Made by a program: the position numbers and the translations under genes. A DNA stretch of 64,000 nt from Parageobacillus thermantarcticus (GTDB taxonomy: Bacteria > Bacillota > Bacilli > Bacillales > Anoxybacillaceae): the NCBI RefSeq assembly GCF_900111865.1, contig NZ_FOJS01000002.1, forward strand, positions 167,580 through 231,579, read 5' to 3'. Shown one piece after another: positions 18,081-28,041 of the stretch (the stretch's first letter is position 1; every line of letters begins with the position of its first letter). The notes under the pieces are model-generated. The model was not told the origin of the DNA, ran no database searches, and saw only the letters and a list, made by a program, of their open reading frames with translations.

Positions 18081-18755
18081 TTAAGACATAAATAAGCGAA
18101 CGGAAAGTTGTTCATGCTGCATTTGCGCGATTTCCAATCCCGGCACTGCCGCTCCCAGATCCTCTTCTGTTAACGTATCGATCTTCTGCACCGCTTTGAT
18201 CAAATGCGGCCGTATCGAAACGAGCAGCCGCTGCCCATCGGTCTGTCCGAGCGGAATAGCGCGAATCGCATTTTGCACAAGAGCTTGGACAGAAGTATAT
18301 AAATACGATAAAACCGTCGTCTCTTTCAGAATTTCCAAATGATAACAAACGATCGCGAAAACAAGAGCAGGATGCATATATCCTTGTTTCTTTTCATCGT
18401 CATTCCATATGTCCAAAGGATAGATTGCTTTGCAAATTTTCCACATTCGTTCCCCGATCATCCGCGTTCCTTCTCTTGTTTCCTTTGCCAAACAAAGCGC
18501 AGCCAGCATTTCATTTAACCGCCATACATCTTCTTTTGATTTTTTCTCTAAAAAATCGTACGTTAACCGGCACGCCAAGCCGTCGGTATACGTCAGTTGC
18601 GTTTGAATATAAACAGAGAGCGCATCGCGAAACGTTTCAACGTTATTGATCTTTTCGTTGAAAATATATGTTTCAAATCCGAAGGAGTGGGAAAATGCTC
18701 CGGAAGGAAAGTTCGAATCACAGAGCTGCAATAAAGGCAACAGCTTATCCATCAT
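18081..18755 (-). CDS. ureF: Urease accessory protein UreF
   Basis: A 224-residue all-helical protein that forms the UreD-UreF-UreG complex. The N-terminal [21 protein letters not shown] block is diagnostic. The start overlaps the end of ureE by about ten bases, indicating translational coupling. Two adjacent ATG codons (18753-18755 and 18750-18752) are both possible starts. Confidence 0.94.
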   Translation of the reverse strand: MMDKLLPLLQLCDSNFPSGAFSHSFGFETYIFNEKINNVETFRDALSVYIQTQLTYTDGLACRLTYDFLEKKSKEDVWRLNEMLAALCLAKETREGTRMIGERMWKICKAIYPLDIWNDDEKKQGYMHPALVFAIVCYHLEILKETTVLSYLYTSVQALVQNAIRAIPLGQTDGQRLLVSIRPHLIKAVQKIDTLTEEDLGAAVPGLEIAQMQHEQLSVRLFMS

Positions 18756-19194
18756 GGCGATGGCCGATATAACGAAACGCTTGCTTTACTTTTCGTTTTT
18801 CCCGCTGGTACGGGATATGCAATTGTTTTAGCAGCTCTTCTACTAAGTAATCATATTGAACGAGCATTTCCTCCCCTTCGAACTGGGCGGGCAGATGGCG
18901 ATTCCCAAGCTGGTGCGCAATTTCTCCCATTTGTTTCATTGATGTAGGCCGAATGACAAGCAAATCATCAGGCAGCACGCTCACAACAATCATATTTTTC
19001 TCATCCATCCATAAGATATCGCCATCCGTTAATTCCTTTGCGTCTTTTAAACGAATCCCTAATTCTCTTCCATGGTCGGTGACAACGCGCTGAATTCGTT
19101 TAACTAAATCATCGCTGCTTAAATATACCCGCTCTATATGCGGAGGCAATCGATCTAACATTGCAATATTTCCGACGATTTTTTCGACAATCAT
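18745..19194 (-). CDS. ureE: Urease accessory protein UreE (nickel metallochaperone)
   Basis: A 149-residue nickel chaperone with an N-terminal peptide-binding domain and a C-terminal metal-binding domain. The conserved G-N-R-H-L-P-A-Q-F block carries the dimer-interface His ligand. The tail ends I-G-H-R-H-D-G, a short His pair rather than the long His-rich tail of Klebsiella UreE. The ATG at 19192-19194 follows GAGGTGATAAAA; the upstream open frame overlaps ureC. Confidence 0.93.
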   Translation of the reverse strand: MIVEKIVGNIAMLDRLPPHIERVYLSSDDLVKRIQRVVTDHGRELGIRLKDAKELTDGDILWMDEKNMIVVSVLPDDLLVIRPTSMKQMGEIAHQLGNRHLPAQFEGEEMLVQYDYLVEELLKQLHIPYQREKRKVKQAFRYIGHRHDG

Positions 19195-19204
19195 TTTTAT
19201 CACC

Positions 19205-20917
19205 TCAAAATAAAAAATATCGTTGCGCCATTGGAACCACTTCGGCTGGTTCACACGTAATAAGGGTCCCATCGACTCTTACCTCGTACGTTTGTGGGTC
19301 GACATCAATCTTTGGCATCGCATTGTTATACACCATATCGTTTTTCGACAAGCTGCGAATGCGCTCTACCGGTCGAATGATTTTTTGTAAATTCAATTTC
19401 TGCGGGATTCCAAGTTCAAAAGCTGCTTTCGATACAAATGTAATCGAAGTGTTATATAAGGCTTTTCCATAGCTTGCGAACATCGGTCGATACATGGCCG
19501 GCTGCGGAGTTGGAATGCTGGCATTTGGGTCTCCCATGACGCTGTAGGCAATCATTCCCCCTTTCAAAACAAGTTCTGGTTTTACGCCGAAAAACGCAGG
19601 ATGCCAAACAACTAAATCGGCCAATTTGCCCACTTCGATCGATCCGACGTACTTCGCAATCCCATGGGTAAGCGCCGGATTAATCGTATATTTGGCAATG
19701 TACCGCTTGACGCGAAAATTATCTCCATTTCTTCCTTTATCTTCTGGTAATTTTCCAAATTGCTTTTTCATCTTATCCGCCGTTTGCCATGTGCGCAAAA
19801 CCACTTCCCCGACGCGGCCCATCGCCTGCGAATCGGAACTGATCATGCTAAAAGCACCTAAATCATGGAGAATATCTTCCGCCGCAATCGTTTCTTTGCG
19901 AATGCGAGAATCCGCAAAAGCAATATCTTCGGGAACAGACGGGTCTAAATGATGACAAACCATCAACATGTCTAAATGCTCATCTAACGTATTTTTCGTA
20001 TAAGGCCGCGTTGGATTTGTAGAAGAAGGCAGTATATTTGGAAAACTCGCTACTTTAATAATATCAGGCGCATGCCCTCCTCCTGCTCCTTCCGTATGAT
20101 AGGTGTGAATGACGCGACCGTTAATCGCCCGCAACGTATCTTCGACAAATCCTCCTTCATTCAATGTATCGGTATGAATGGCCACTTGCACATCATATTC
20201 GTCCGCAACTTGCAAACTCGCATCAATGGCTGCTGCGGTTGTCCCCCAATCTTCATGAAGCTTTAGGCCAATGGCTCCTGCGCGGATTTGCTCCGCTAAC
20301 GGCTCTTTCGCCGATGCGTTGCCTTTTCCTAAAAATCCAAGATTCATCGGAAACGCTTCGGCCGCTTCTAGCATGCGATAGATGTTCCACTCTCCAGGAG
20401 TGCACGTCGTCGCATTTGTTCCCGTTGCCGGCCCGGTTCCTCCGCCGATCATCGTCGTAATCCCCGATGACAAGGCCGTTTCGATTTGTTGCGGACAAAT
20501 AAAGTGAATATGAGCGTCAATTCCTCCTGCAGTGACAATTTTTCCCTCCGCTGCAATAACTTCTGTCGCTGCTCCGATGATGATATTGACTCCATCCATT
20601 AACAGCGGATTACCCGCTTTCCCGATGGCGGCAATCTTCCCGTCTTTAATCCCGATATCTGCTTTATAAATTCCGGTATAGTCTACAATAATCGCGTTCG
20701 TCAGTACTAAATCTACCGATTCCGCACGCATGGCAAGCGGATGTTGCCCCATTCCATCGCGAATGACTTTTCCGCCGCCAAATTTCACTTCATCGCCATA
20801 AACGGTAAAATCTTTTTCAATCTCAATCCATAAATCGGTATCCGCTAAACGAACACAATCTCCTGTTGTCGGTCCAAACATGTCCGCATATTGTTTCCGT
20901 GACATTTGAAAACTCAT
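19205..20917 (-). CDS. ureC: Urease alpha subunit UreC
   Basis: This 570-residue subunit bears the dinuclear nickel active site that hydrolyses urea to ammonia and carbamate. Visible key residues: H-I-H in G-G-I-D-A-H-I-H-F, the carbamylated Lys in G-L-K-L-H-E-D-W-G, the His pair region around I-H-T-D-T-L-N-E, and the flap C-H-H in M-V-C-H-H-L-D. The length equals the usual bacterial UreC. The ATG at 20915-20917 gives the typical [17 protein letters not shown] start; the 15 residues before it overlap ureB. Confidence 0.97.
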   Translation of the reverse strand: MSFQMSRKQYADMFGPTTGDCVRLADTDLWIEIEKDFTVYGDEVKFGGGKVIRDGMGQHPLAMRAESVDLVLTNAIIVDYTGIYKADIGIKDGKIAAIGKAGNPLLMDGVNIIIGAATEVIAAEGKIVTAGGIDAHIHFICPQQIETALSSGITTMIGGGTGPATGTNATTCTPGEWNIYRMLEAAEAFPMNLGFLGKGNASAKEPLAEQIRAGAIGLKLHEDWGTTAAAIDASLQVADEYDVQVAIHTDTLNEGGFVEDTLRAINGRVIHTYHTEGAGGGHAPDIIKVASFPNILPSSTNPTRPYTKNTLDEHLDMLMVCHHLDPSVPEDIAFADSRIRKETIAAEDILHDLGAFSMISSDSQAMGRVGEVVLRTWQTADKMKKQFGKLPEDKGRNGDNFRVKRYIAKYTINPALTHGIAKYVGSIEVGKLADLVVWHPAFFGVKPELVLKGGMIAYSVMGDPNASIPTPQPAMYRPMFASYGKALYNTSITFVSKAAFELGIPQKLNLQKIIRPVERIRSLSKNDMVYNNAMPKIDVDPQTYEVRVDGTLITCEPAEVVPMAQRYFLF

Positions 20918-20921
20918 CCAT

Positions 20922-21248
20922 TTACTCCCCTTTCTTGTCTCGATCAAGCGGTCCGTTGACAAAATTATTCAATCCGTAAACACAACGTTCCCCAGAAAAA
21001 GGAACAAGTTCTACTTGCTTTGCATCCCCGGGTTCAAAGCGCACCGCTGTTCCTGCAGGAATATTTAAATGCTTTCCGTACGCCGCTTGGCGGTTAAATT
21101 CAAGAAACAAGTTGACTTCAAAAAAATGAAAGTGTGAACCGACTTGAATCGGACGATCCCCGCGATTTTTCACAATGATTTTTGTAGTCGGCTTATGTTG
21201 ATTGCAAACAATTGCTTCTTGTTTTAACAAATATTCCCCTGGGATCAT
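20922..21248 (-). CDS. ureB: Urease beta subunit UreB
   Basis: A 108-residue structural subunit. Typical blocks are M-I-P-G-E-Y near the start, [21 protein letters not shown], and R-L-N-like [20 protein letters not shown]. Four bases separate its stop from the ureC start. The ATG at 21246-21248 follows a GGGGGAG site; a TTG one codon earlier is also possible. Confidence 0.96.
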   Translation of the reverse strand: MIPGEYLLKQEAIVCNQHKPTTKIIVKNRGDRPIQVGSHFHFFEVNLFLEFNRQAAYGKHLNIPAGTAVRFEPGDAKQVELVPFSGERCVYGLNNFVNGPLDRDKKGE

Positions 21249-21265
21249 CAATTTTTCTCCCCCTT

Positions 21266-21568
21266 TTAGCGAATCGGATGATGAATCGTAACGAGCTTCG
21301 TGCCATCCGGAAATGTCGCTTCCACTTGTATGTCTTCGATCATTTCCGGCACTCCTTCCATCACATCATCACGAGTTAAAATCGTTGTCCCGTATTGCAT
21401 TAACTCCGCCACCGTACGCCCATCGCGCGCACCTTCTAAAATTTCATATGTAATTAAAGCGACCGCTTCCGGATAATTTAGCTTTAACCCCCTCTCTTTG
21501 CGGCGACGGGCAAGATCCGCCGCTACAACAATAAGCAATTTCTCTTGTTCGCGAGCGGTTAATCTCAT
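21266..21568 (-). CDS. ureA: Urease gamma subunit UreA
   Basis: The 100-residue smallest structural subunit, exactly the family length. Blocks include [31 protein letters not shown] and [12 protein letters not shown]. It follows urtE by 23 bases with its own AAGGAGAG site. Confidence 0.97.
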   Translation of the reverse strand: MRLTAREQEKLLIVVAADLARRRKERGLKLNYPEAVALITYEILEGARDGRTVAELMQYGTTILTRDDVMEGVPEMIEDIQVEATFPDGTKLVTIHHPIR

Positions 21569-21591
21569 TGTTCTCTCCTTCCTTTTTATTT

Positions 21592-22293
21592 TTAAACAGT
21601 TAAGAACTGTTGAATGTCATTCATATTCGTTTCGCTAACACGCCCCTGTGCGACAACGGTGCCGCGATCGAAAATGTAAAAGTAGTCAGCGCATGAAAAA
21701 GCCAAATCTAAGCTATGCTCGACAAGCACAATGCCAACCATTTTTTCTTTGGCGATTTTGACAATAACATCACGAATGAGCTGTACGATCGATGGCTGGA
21801 TTCCCTCCATCGGCTCATCAAGCAAAAGCAATTTTGGCTGCCCAATCAGCGCACGGGCAATGGCAAGCTGTTGCTGCTGCCCGCCGCTTAAATCTCCCCC
21901 TTTTCGATGCAACATTTCTTTTAATATAGGAAATAATTCATAAATTTCTGCTAAAATCTGTGCTGGATTGACTTTCTTAGAAAGTGCCTCAAACCCTAGC
22001 AATAAATTTTCTTCCACCGTTAACGTAGAAAAAATTTCCCTTCCTTGTGGAACATAGCCAATCCCCTTTCTTACTCTCTCTTCAGGCGGCAATGAGGTAA
22101 TATCTTCATCTTCCCACTCGATTTTGCCGGCCATTGGTTTGATTAACCCGATGATGCTCTTGATGAGCGTCGTTTTTCCGACGCCATTTCGCCCAAGCAC
22201 CGCTGTCACAGCGCCTTTTTGTGCGTTAATGCTTACGTTTTCCAACACAACGCTTTGTTCATATCCCGCCGTAACGTTTTGCACGCTTAACAC
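21592..22293 (-). CDS. urtE: Urea ABC transporter ATPase UrtE
   Basis: A 233-residue ATPase of the LivF-like group. Walker A is [10 protein letters not shown], the signature is [13 protein letters not shown] and Walker B is [13 protein letters not shown]. The E-G-I-Q-P-S after Walker B is the form usually seen in UrtE rather than LivF. The start overlaps the end of urtD by seven bases. Confidence 0.93.
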   Translation of the reverse strand: MLSVQNVTAGYEQSVVLENVSINAQKGAVTAVLGRNGVGKTTLIKSIIGLIKPMAGKIEWEDEDITSLPPEERVRKGIGYVPQGREIFSTLTVEENLLLGFEALSKKVNPAQILAEIYELFPILKEMLHRKGGDLSGGQQQQLAIARALIGQPKLLLLDEPMEGIQPSIVQLIRDVIVKIAKEKMVGIVLVEHSLDLAFSCADYFYIFDRGTVVAQGRVSETNMNDIQQFLTV

Positions 22294-23036
22294 GCTTTCT
22301 CCTCCCTTCCCAAATAAACTTCTACCACTTTTTCATTTTTCTGAATGTCTTCCATTGTCCCCTCGCATAATACTTTCCCTTCATGCATAACCGTTACTTG
22401 TTTGGAAAAGCGGCGCACAAAATCCATATCATGCTCGACGATGACGACGGCGCAGTTGCGAGCGATTTCGTGGATCAACTCCCCTGTTCGTTCCCGCTCC
22501 GCTTCGCTCATCCCAGCAATCGGTTCATCAAGCAACAACAGCTGAGGAAATTGGATAAGCTGCATACCAATTTCAAGCCACTGCTTTTGGCCGTGTGAAA
22601 GAGAACCAGCCTTTTGCTCAGCATAATCGAATAATTGGATGCGTTGCAGCACCGCGATAATAGTATCCCGATCTTCTCGCGACAACTTCGCCCGTAAAAC
22701 AGCGAACAAGCCGCGGTCTTGCTTTAAAGCTAATTCCATATTCTCCCATACCGTCAACTGGTGAAAAATCGATGGACTTTGAAATTTTCGCGCAACGCCT
22801 AGCCGGACAATTTTGTGCTCCGGCATTTTCGTAATATCGTGTGAGTAAAATAACACTTTCCCTCTGCACGCTCTTGTTTTGCCGCAAATCACATCTAAGA
22901 GCGTCGTCTTTCCCGCTCCGTTTGGCCCGATTAAAAAGCGGACTTCGTGCGGATAAACTTCCAAATTCACCCCTTGCAATGCGTGAAATCCGTCAAAATC
23001 CACCGACACTTCGCGACACATGAGAACCGGCTTCAT
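22287..23036 (-). CDS. urtD: Urea ABC transporter ATPase UrtD
   Basis: A 249-residue LivG-like ATPase. Walker A is G-P-N-G-A-G-K-T-T-L, the signature is L-S-H-G-Q-K-Q-W-L-E-I-G and Walker B is L-L-L-L-D-E-P-I-A-G-M-S. L-S-H-G-Q-K-Q-W-L-E-I-G is the typical UrtD variant of the ABC signature. The ATG at 23034-23036 lies seven bases after GGGAGGGG; the longer open frame overlaps urtC. Confidence 0.93.
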   Translation of the reverse strand: MKPVLMCREVSVDFDGFHALQGVNLEVYPHEVRFLIGPNGAGKTTLLDVICGKTRACRGKVLFYSHDITKMPEHKIVRLGVARKFQSPSIFHQLTVWENMELALKQDRGLFAVLRAKLSREDRDTIIAVLQRIQLFDYAEQKAGSLSHGQKQWLEIGMQLIQFPQLLLLDEPIAGMSEAERERTGELIHEIARNCAVVIVEHDMDFVRRFSKQVTVMHEGKVLCEGTMEDIQKNEKVVEVYLGREEKAC

Positions 23037-24066
23037 GTGTTTTCCCCTCCCTTTGTCCTTTTCTTTGCTTAAAAGACTGGTATACGCCTGCAAGTCCGTT
23101 TGGCAAAAACATGACCACACCGATAAATAATCCTCCTAAAAATAGCAGCCATATATCAGGATAATTTTCGCTAAAGAAGCTTTTCGCACTGTTCGTCACA
23201 ATAGCACCTATCACAGCCCCAATTAATGAACTTCTTCCCCCGACAGCAACCCACAATACCATTTCAATCGAAGGAATAATTCCCATCATCGCCGGAGAAA
23301 TCAGCCCGACTTGCAACACAAACATTATGCCCGCCAGCGCGGCAAAAGCCGCGGAAAGACTATAGACAAACACCTTGTACGTTGTTGGATTAAACCCTAA
23401 AAAGCGGACCCTATTTTCACCATCCCGGATAGCTACAAGCACCCGGCCGAAACGGCTCACCGTTAACCAACGGGAAAAAAGGAAAATAAGCAAAAGCAAA
23501 CAAACGGTGATCCAGTAAAGAATAATTTGAGTAAAAGGAGAAGATAAAGGGAAACCGAAAACGGTCGAGAAATTCGTTAATCCATTCGTTCCCCCTGTCC
23601 ATTCCTGCTTGCCGATGAACAACGTAACAAAAACAACAACTACAGCTTGTGATAATAAAGAGAAATAGACGCCTTTAATCCGATTTTTAAACGTAAAATA
23701 ACTCAGAAATGCCGCTAATAGCACTGGGATGATGATGGCGGAAGAAATAGCAACTAGCGGATGTTCAAACGGTTTCCAAAACCACGGGAGTTGGTGTACA
23801 CCGCTCCACTCCATAAAATCAGGCAAACGCCCATGCGAAGACTCTAACTTCAAATACATCGCCATACAGTAAGCACCTAAACCAAAGTACACGCCATGAC
23901 CTAAACTTAAAATCCCGGTATAGCCCCAAATCAAAGAAATTCCAATTGCAATCATCGCAAAGCAGAGAAATTTTCCGAGCAGCGATAAACGAAATTCTGT
24001 TAAATAAAACGGCGCTGCAAACAAAGCGAGGAAAAACAGCCAATAAAGCCAGCCTTTTTTTGTCAT
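22993..24066 (-). CDS. urtC: Urea ABC transporter permease UrtC
   Basis: A 357-residue LivM-like permease with about ten membrane helices. Characteristic stretches are G-Y-T-G-I-L-S-L-G-H-G-V-Y-F-G-L-G-A-Y and E-W-T-G-G-T-N-G-L-T-N-F. The EAA-like loop is L-V-A-I-R-D-G-E-N-R-V-R-F-L-G. Its 3' end overlaps urtD by 44 bases. The ATG at 24064-24066 follows GAGAGGTG. Confidence 0.93.
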   Translation of the reverse strand: MTKKGWLYWLFFLALFAAPFYLTEFRLSLLGKFLCFAMIAIGISLIWGYTGILSLGHGVYFGLGAYCMAMYLKLESSHGRLPDFMEWSGVHQLPWFWKPFEHPLVAISSAIIIPVLLAAFLSYFTFKNRIKGVYFSLLSQAVVVVFVTLFIGKQEWTGGTNGLTNFSTVFGFPLSSPFTQIILYWITVCLLLLIFLFSRWLTVSRFGRVLVAIRDGENRVRFLGFNPTTYKVFVYSLSAAFAALAGIMFVLQVGLISPAMMGIIPSIEMVLWVAVGGRSSLIGAVIGAIVTNSAKSFFSENYPDIWLLFLGGLFIGVVMFLPNGLAGVYQSFKQRKGQREGKTHEAGSHVSRSVGGF

Positions 24067-24078
24067 CTTTGACACCTC

Positions 24079-24981
24079 TCAATCGAGCGATCTTGTTTTC
24101 ACACTGACAAGCCCCGAAGGCTTCCATTGCAAAAAGGCAATAATAAGCGCAAACATCATCACTTTTGCCATCGTCGCACTTGTCGAATACTCCATCAACG
24201 TGCTAACCAATCCGATTCCGAACGCTCCCAACACCGTGCCGATGAGTTTTCCCACCCCTCCTAAAATGACAACCATAAATGCATCGACAATATAGTACGT
24301 TCCAATCGTTGGACCAATCGGACCGAGCAATGTCAACGCACATCCTGCTAAACCGGCAAAGCCGGAACCAATCGCAAAAGCATATGCATCGACTTTTCGA
24401 GTAGAAATCCCAAGACAAGAAGCCATATCTCGGTTTAACGTAACCGCTCTTATTCTGCGGCCGGCTGGCGTTTTCGTTAAATAAATATAAAGGGCAAAAA
24501 TGGATAGGATGACAAATACTAAAATAAACAGCCGTTTGTACGGAAACACCACTCCCGCAATGCGAACCCCTCCATCCAACCATTCAGGAGGAAGCACCGC
24601 TACATTTGGCGCCCCAAAAATCGTGCGCGCGATTTGCTGCAAAATCAAGCTGACTCCCCATGTCGCCAACAAACTATCCAACGGCCGATGATATAAGTGC
24701 CGGATTAATATTTTTTCCAATCCCCAGCCAAGGAGAGCCGAAACAAAAAAGGCAACAGGAATGGCAATGAAGAAATAATATCCCATCGACTGCGGCGCAT
24801 ATTTTGCAAATATTTGTTGAACGACATATGTCATATACGCTCCCACCATAATCAATTCGCCATGGGCCATGTTGATGACACCCATTAGCCCAAAGGTAAC
24901 CGCCAGCCCTATAGCAACAAAAAGCAAAATCGAACCTAAGCTGAAACCGTTAAAAACTTGCGTAATAACGACGGACAACAA
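24079..24981 (-). CDS. urtB: Urea ABC transporter permease UrtB
   Basis: A 300-residue LivH-like permease with repeated membrane helices. The first half has F-G-L-M-G-V-I-N-M-A-H-G-E-L-I-M-V-G-A-Y, the second N-R-D-M-A-S-C-L-G-I-S-T-R-K-V-D-A-Y-A-F, both typical of UrtB. No ATG fits; TTG codons at 24979-24981 and 24976-24978 follow AAAGGAGGGGG, so a TTG start is likely. A stem-loop separates it from urtA. Confidence 0.92.
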   Translation of the reverse strand: MLSVVITQVFNGFSLGSILLFVAIGLAVTFGLMGVINMAHGELIMVGAYMTYVVQQIFAKYAPQSMGYYFFIAIPVAFFVSALLGWGLEKILIRHLYHRPLDSLLATWGVSLILQQIARTIFGAPNVAVLPPEWLDGGVRIAGVVFPYKRLFILVFVILSIFALYIYLTKTPAGRRIRAVTLNRDMASCLGISTRKVDAYAFAIGSGFAGLAGCALTLLGPIGPTIGTYYIVDAFMVVILGGVGKLIGTVLGAFGIGLVSTLMEYSTSATMAKVMMFALIIAFLQWKPSGLVSVKTRSLD

Positions 24982-25003
24982 AGCCCCCTCCTTTCTTGGA
25001 AAT

Positions 25004-25027
25004 GGAAAGGAGCCTAAACTCCTTTCC
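25004..25027 (-). terminator. Stem-loop between urtA and urtB
   Basis: A perfect 9-base stem (GGAAAGGAG / CTCCTTTCC) with a 6-base loop and no T run lies in the intergenic gap. It probably protects the urtA message or partly attenuates transcription, so that the binding protein is made in excess over the permeases. Confidence 0.65.
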
Positions 25028-25045
25028 GCAACGGATATTTTTCAT

Positions 25046-26302
25046 TTAATTTAGATCTTTCGCCCATGGATAGCTTTTTAAATAAGGATCTGGCTTAATT
25101 GCCTTTCCGGAATTCCACAGCTCTTTAAACTGTCCATTTGGCTGGATTTCTCCTATTCTCACAATCTTCCACGTGTGCTGCGTTTCCCCATCGATTTTTA
25201 CCGTTCCGCCAGGCGCTTTATATTCGATGCCATCCGCTGCTTTTTTCACCTTATCGACGTCAAAAGAGCCCGCTTTCTTTACTGCTTCCGCCCATAAATG
25301 GACGGCGAAATACGCTGCTTCAATCGGGTCATCGGTGACTCGATCTTTCCCGTATTTCTTTTTATATTTTTCTACAAACACTTTATTTTCCGGCGTATCC
25401 GTTGACTGGAAATAATTCCACACGGCAAGATGCCCAGCCAACACATCGCCGCCAATTCCGCGAATTTCTTCTTCTGCAATGCTGACAGACATCACCGTTA
25501 CATCTTTTGCAGTAATCCCAGCATCTTTTAACTGCTTAAAGAAAGCGACATTGCTGTCTCCGTTTAATGTGTTAAACACAACATCCGGCTTCATTTCTTT
25601 AATTTTGCTAATAATCGTGCTATAATCTGTATGGCCAAGCGGTGTGTACTCTTCGCCAACCAATTGTCCGCCTTCCGCCCTTAACTGAGCTTTAATAATT
25701 TTGTTGGCTGTACGCGGAAACACATAATCCGAGCCAAGCAAGAAAAATTTCTTTCCTCTGTTTTCTAGCAGCCAGCTAACCGCTGGAACGATTTGCTGAT
25801 TCGTTGTCGCACCTGTATAGAAAATATTTGGCGAAGACTCCATCCCTTCATACTGCACAGGATACCAAAGCAATCCATTATTTTGCTCTACGACAGGAAG
25901 CATCGCTTTTCGGCTTGCCGATGTCCATCCGCCAAAGATCGCCACCACTTTGTCTTTCTGTAGCAGTTTTTTCGCCTTTTCTGCAAACGTCGGCCAATCG
26001 GAGGCACCATCTTCGACGACCGGTTCAATCTTTTTGCCGAGCAGTCCTCCAGATTCATTAATCTCCTCAATCGCCATTAATTCCGCATCGCGTAATGATA
26101 CCTCGCTGATTGCCATCGTGCCGCTCAATGAATGGAGAATACCTACTTTGACCGTGTCACCCGTTTCTGATGTGTTTGTTTCTTTCGTCTTTTCTTTCAT
26201 CTCGTCGACTGCCGACGATGCAGCACATCCGCTTAATGCAAACACACCCCCATATAAAAGCAAAGTCAGCAGTTTAAAGGTTTTCCATTTTAATTTATGC
26301 AT
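25046..26302 (-). CDS. urtA: Urea-binding lipoprotein UrtA
   Basis: A 418-residue Leu/Ile/Val-type (Peripla_BP_6) substrate-binding protein, attached to the membrane via Cys26 of the lipobox A-L-S-G-C. Urea-type features are [29 protein letters not shown] and [21 protein letters not shown], which distinguish UrtA from amino acid binders. It heads the thirteen-gene operon, preceded by AAGGAG and two GlnR/TnrA-type boxes. Confidence 0.95.
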   Translation of the reverse strand: MHKLKWKTFKLLTLLLYGGVFALSGCAASSAVDEMKEKTKETNTSETGDTVKVGILHSLSGTMAISEVSLRDAELMAIEEINESGGLLGKKIEPVVEDGASDWPTFAEKAKKLLQKDKVVAIFGGWTSASRKAMLPVVEQNNGLLWYPVQYEGMESSPNIFYTGATTNQQIVPAVSWLLENRGKKFFLLGSDYVFPRTANKIIKAQLRAEGGQLVGEEYTPLGHTDYSTIISKIKEMKPDVVFNTLNGDSNVAFFKQLKDAGITAKDVTVMSVSIAEEEIRGIGGDVLAGHLAVWNYFQSTDTPENKVFVEKYKKKYGKDRVTDDPIEAAYFAVHLWAEAVKKAGSFDVDKVKKAADGIEYKAPGGTVKIDGETQHTWKIVRIGEIQPNGQFKELWNSGKAIKPDPYLKSYPWAKDLN

Positions 26303-26432
26303 GTAAACACTCCTTACAAAATTATTAAGATATGATTAGATAAGGCATATAACTGCACACATCATATACTGCTTGTTTTAGCGTAAATTTCTCATGACTA
26401 TGATGAAGTTTTCGTCCTCCTTTCTCTCAATA

Positions 26433-26449
26433 TGTAATATTATATAACA
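26433..26449. promoter_or_regulatory. GlnR/TnrA-type box upstream of urtA (perfect core)
   Basis: The 17-mer TGTAATATTATATAACA matches the Bacillus nitrogen-regulator consensus TGTNA-N7-TNACA at every fixed position. It lies about 131 bases upstream of urtA. TnrA usually activates and GlnR represses through such sites. Which one acts here cannot be read from sequence. Confidence 0.75.
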
Positions 26450-26454
26450 TAATA

Positions 26455-26471
26455 TGTAATATTTATATACA
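26455..26471. promoter_or_regulatory. Second GlnR/TnrA-like box upstream of urtA
   Basis: TGTAATATTTATATACA matches the TGTNA-N7-TNACA consensus except for one position. It starts 22 bases from the start of the first box, about two helical turns, which would place two dimers on one DNA face. Confidence 0.6.
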
Positions 26472-26580
26472 AATATTATACATAATCTTTCCTTTATAAG
26501 CAAGTTGAAAATCAAAAAACACAATATACTTTGTCAGGAATCCTTACATATTTTTCGGATTCAAAGGTTGCAAAATGTGA

Positions 26581-26622
26581 AAAAACGTCAGGACTTGTTA
26601 AAACAAGCGCCTGACGTTTTTC
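26581..26622. terminator. Terminator of the gluconate genes
   Basis: A stem AACGTCAGG...CTTGTT / AACAAG...CCTGACGTT, interrupted by a small bulge, is flanked by A and T runs on both sides. It follows gntP on the minus strand. Confidence 0.85.
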
Positions 26623-26630
26623 TTCTATGC

Positions 26631-27980
26631 TTAAACGACTAAGTTCAGTAATACGATCAACAAAAACGCGACAACGGAAATAATCGTTTCCATTGCTGTC
26701 CATGTCATCAACGTCTCTTTGACGGTCATGCCGAAATACTCTTTGATCATCCAGAAGCCGGAGTCATTGACGTGCGATAAAATGAGCGATCCCGCTCCTG
26801 TCGCTAATACGAGCAATTCTGTGTTCGTGCCTGGAATGCTCGCAGCAATTGGAGCGACAATGCCGGCTGCGGTCATCATCGATACCGTCGCAGAACCTGT
26901 CGCGATCCGAATGAGCGCAGCGATCCCCCAACCTAACAGCAGCGGAGACATATGCGAATGTTTGGCTAAGTCGGCGATTTGATCGCCAATGCCAGAATCA
27001 AGCAACACCTTATTGAACGCTCCACCAGCGCCAATGACAAGCAAAATATTGGCGACAGGACCAAGGCATTCGTTGGCAAATTTCAACACTTTATCGCGAT
27101 TGAATCCGCGCGCATAGCCAAGGCTAAAGAACGAATAAATCGTCGCGATCAACAAGGCGATGATCGGATCCCCGATAAACCGCAACACTTTGGACGCTTC
27201 CGACGCTTGATCTAGCGTGACATTGGCAATGGAAGCAATCAGCATTAAAATGACCGGAAGCAAAATCGTAAATAACGTGTTGCCAAAGCCAGGAAGGTCT
27301 TTCTCTTCTTTATGCTGCACAAGCTGCTCGGCGATTTCTTCTGGCACTTTTTTATACATGCGCGACCCGATCCATTTGCCAAACAGCGGTCCAGCGATCA
27401 TAGCTGTCGGTAGCCCGACAATAAGCGAATAAAGAATCGTTGTTCCGACATCGGCTTTAAAAATGCCGACGGCGGCCATCGCTGCCGGATGCGGCGGAAC
27501 AAGCCCGTGCACGACCGACAATCCGGCAACAAGCGGAATGCCAATCGTCACAAGTGACATTCCCGTTTCCATCGCAATCGTAAACACAAGCGGAATTAAT
27601 AGCACGAATCCTACTTGGAAAAACACTGGGATCCCCACTAAAAATGCGACGACCATCATCGCCCAATGGACGCGTTTTTGGCCAAAACGGTCAATCAATG
27701 TTTTCGCGATGCGTTCGGCGCCCCCGGACTCCGCCATCATTTTGCCAAGCATCGTCCCGAGCGCCAATACGATCGCTAAAAAGCCAAGCGTGTTGCCAAG
27801 ACCTGCTTTAATCGAATCAATAATTCCCGGCGTTTCCGGCGACGGCGCGATCAACGGCATGCCCATTGCCAGCCCGACGCCAACGGATGTCAAAATCAAA
27901 GCGACAAACGGATGCATTTTCGCAACCGTGATGAGCAGCAATAATACAACAATAGCAGCAATAACAATCGCGATTCCCAT
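26631..27980 (-). CDS. gntP: Gluconate:H+ symporter GntP
   Basis: A 449-residue permease of the GntP family with about 12-14 membrane segments. Family blocks include A-L-G-T-M-L-G-K-M-M-A-E-S-G-G-A-E-R-I, H-G-L-V-P-P-H-P-A-A-M and S-H-V-N-D-S-G-F-W-M near the C-terminus. It follows gntK after 61 bases that contain a LacI-type operator. With gntK it imports and phosphorylates gluconate to 6-phosphogluconate. No 6-phosphogluconate dehydrogenase gene is present in this window. Confidence 0.93.
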   Translation of the reverse strand: MGIAIVIAAIVVLLLLITVAKMHPFVALILTSVGVGLAMGMPLIAPSPETPGIIDSIKAGLGNTLGFLAIVLALGTMLGKMMAESGGAERIAKTLIDRFGQKRVHWAMMVVAFLVGIPVFFQVGFVLLIPLVFTIAMETGMSLVTIGIPLVAGLSVVHGLVPPHPAAMAAVGIFKADVGTTILYSLIVGLPTAMIAGPLFGKWIGSRMYKKVPEEIAEQLVQHKEEKDLPGFGNTLFTILLPVILMLIASIANVTLDQASEASKVLRFIGDPIIALLIATIYSFFSLGYARGFNRDKVLKFANECLGPVANILLVIGAGGAFNKVLLDSGIGDQIADLAKHSHMSPLLLGWGIAALIRIATGSATVSMMTAAGIVAPIAASIPGTNTELLVLATGAGSLILSHVNDSGFWMIKEYFGMTVKETLMTWTAMETIISVVAFLLIVLLNLVV

Positions 27981-28012
27981 ATTTCCATGCCCCCTCTGTT
28001 GTTCTTGATGTC

Positions 28013-28030
28013 AACTAAACCGATTTAGTT
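28013..28030. promoter_or_regulatory. LacI-type operator before gntP
   Basis: AACTAAACCGATTTAGTT is a near-palindrome with the same arms as the sites at 30637-30654. It lies between gntK and gntP, suggesting that gntP has some separate control. Confidence 0.65.
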
Positions 28031-28041
28031 ATGGCGCATAA

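Noticed and set aside
24203..24583. A 126-codon frame inside urtB
   Set aside because: It is a shadow of the permease gene in another frame, with no family features.
27463..28008. A 181-codon plus-strand frame opposite gntP
   Set aside because: It is antisense to a well-supported permease gene and has the Ser/Thr/Pro-rich composition expected of such shadows.
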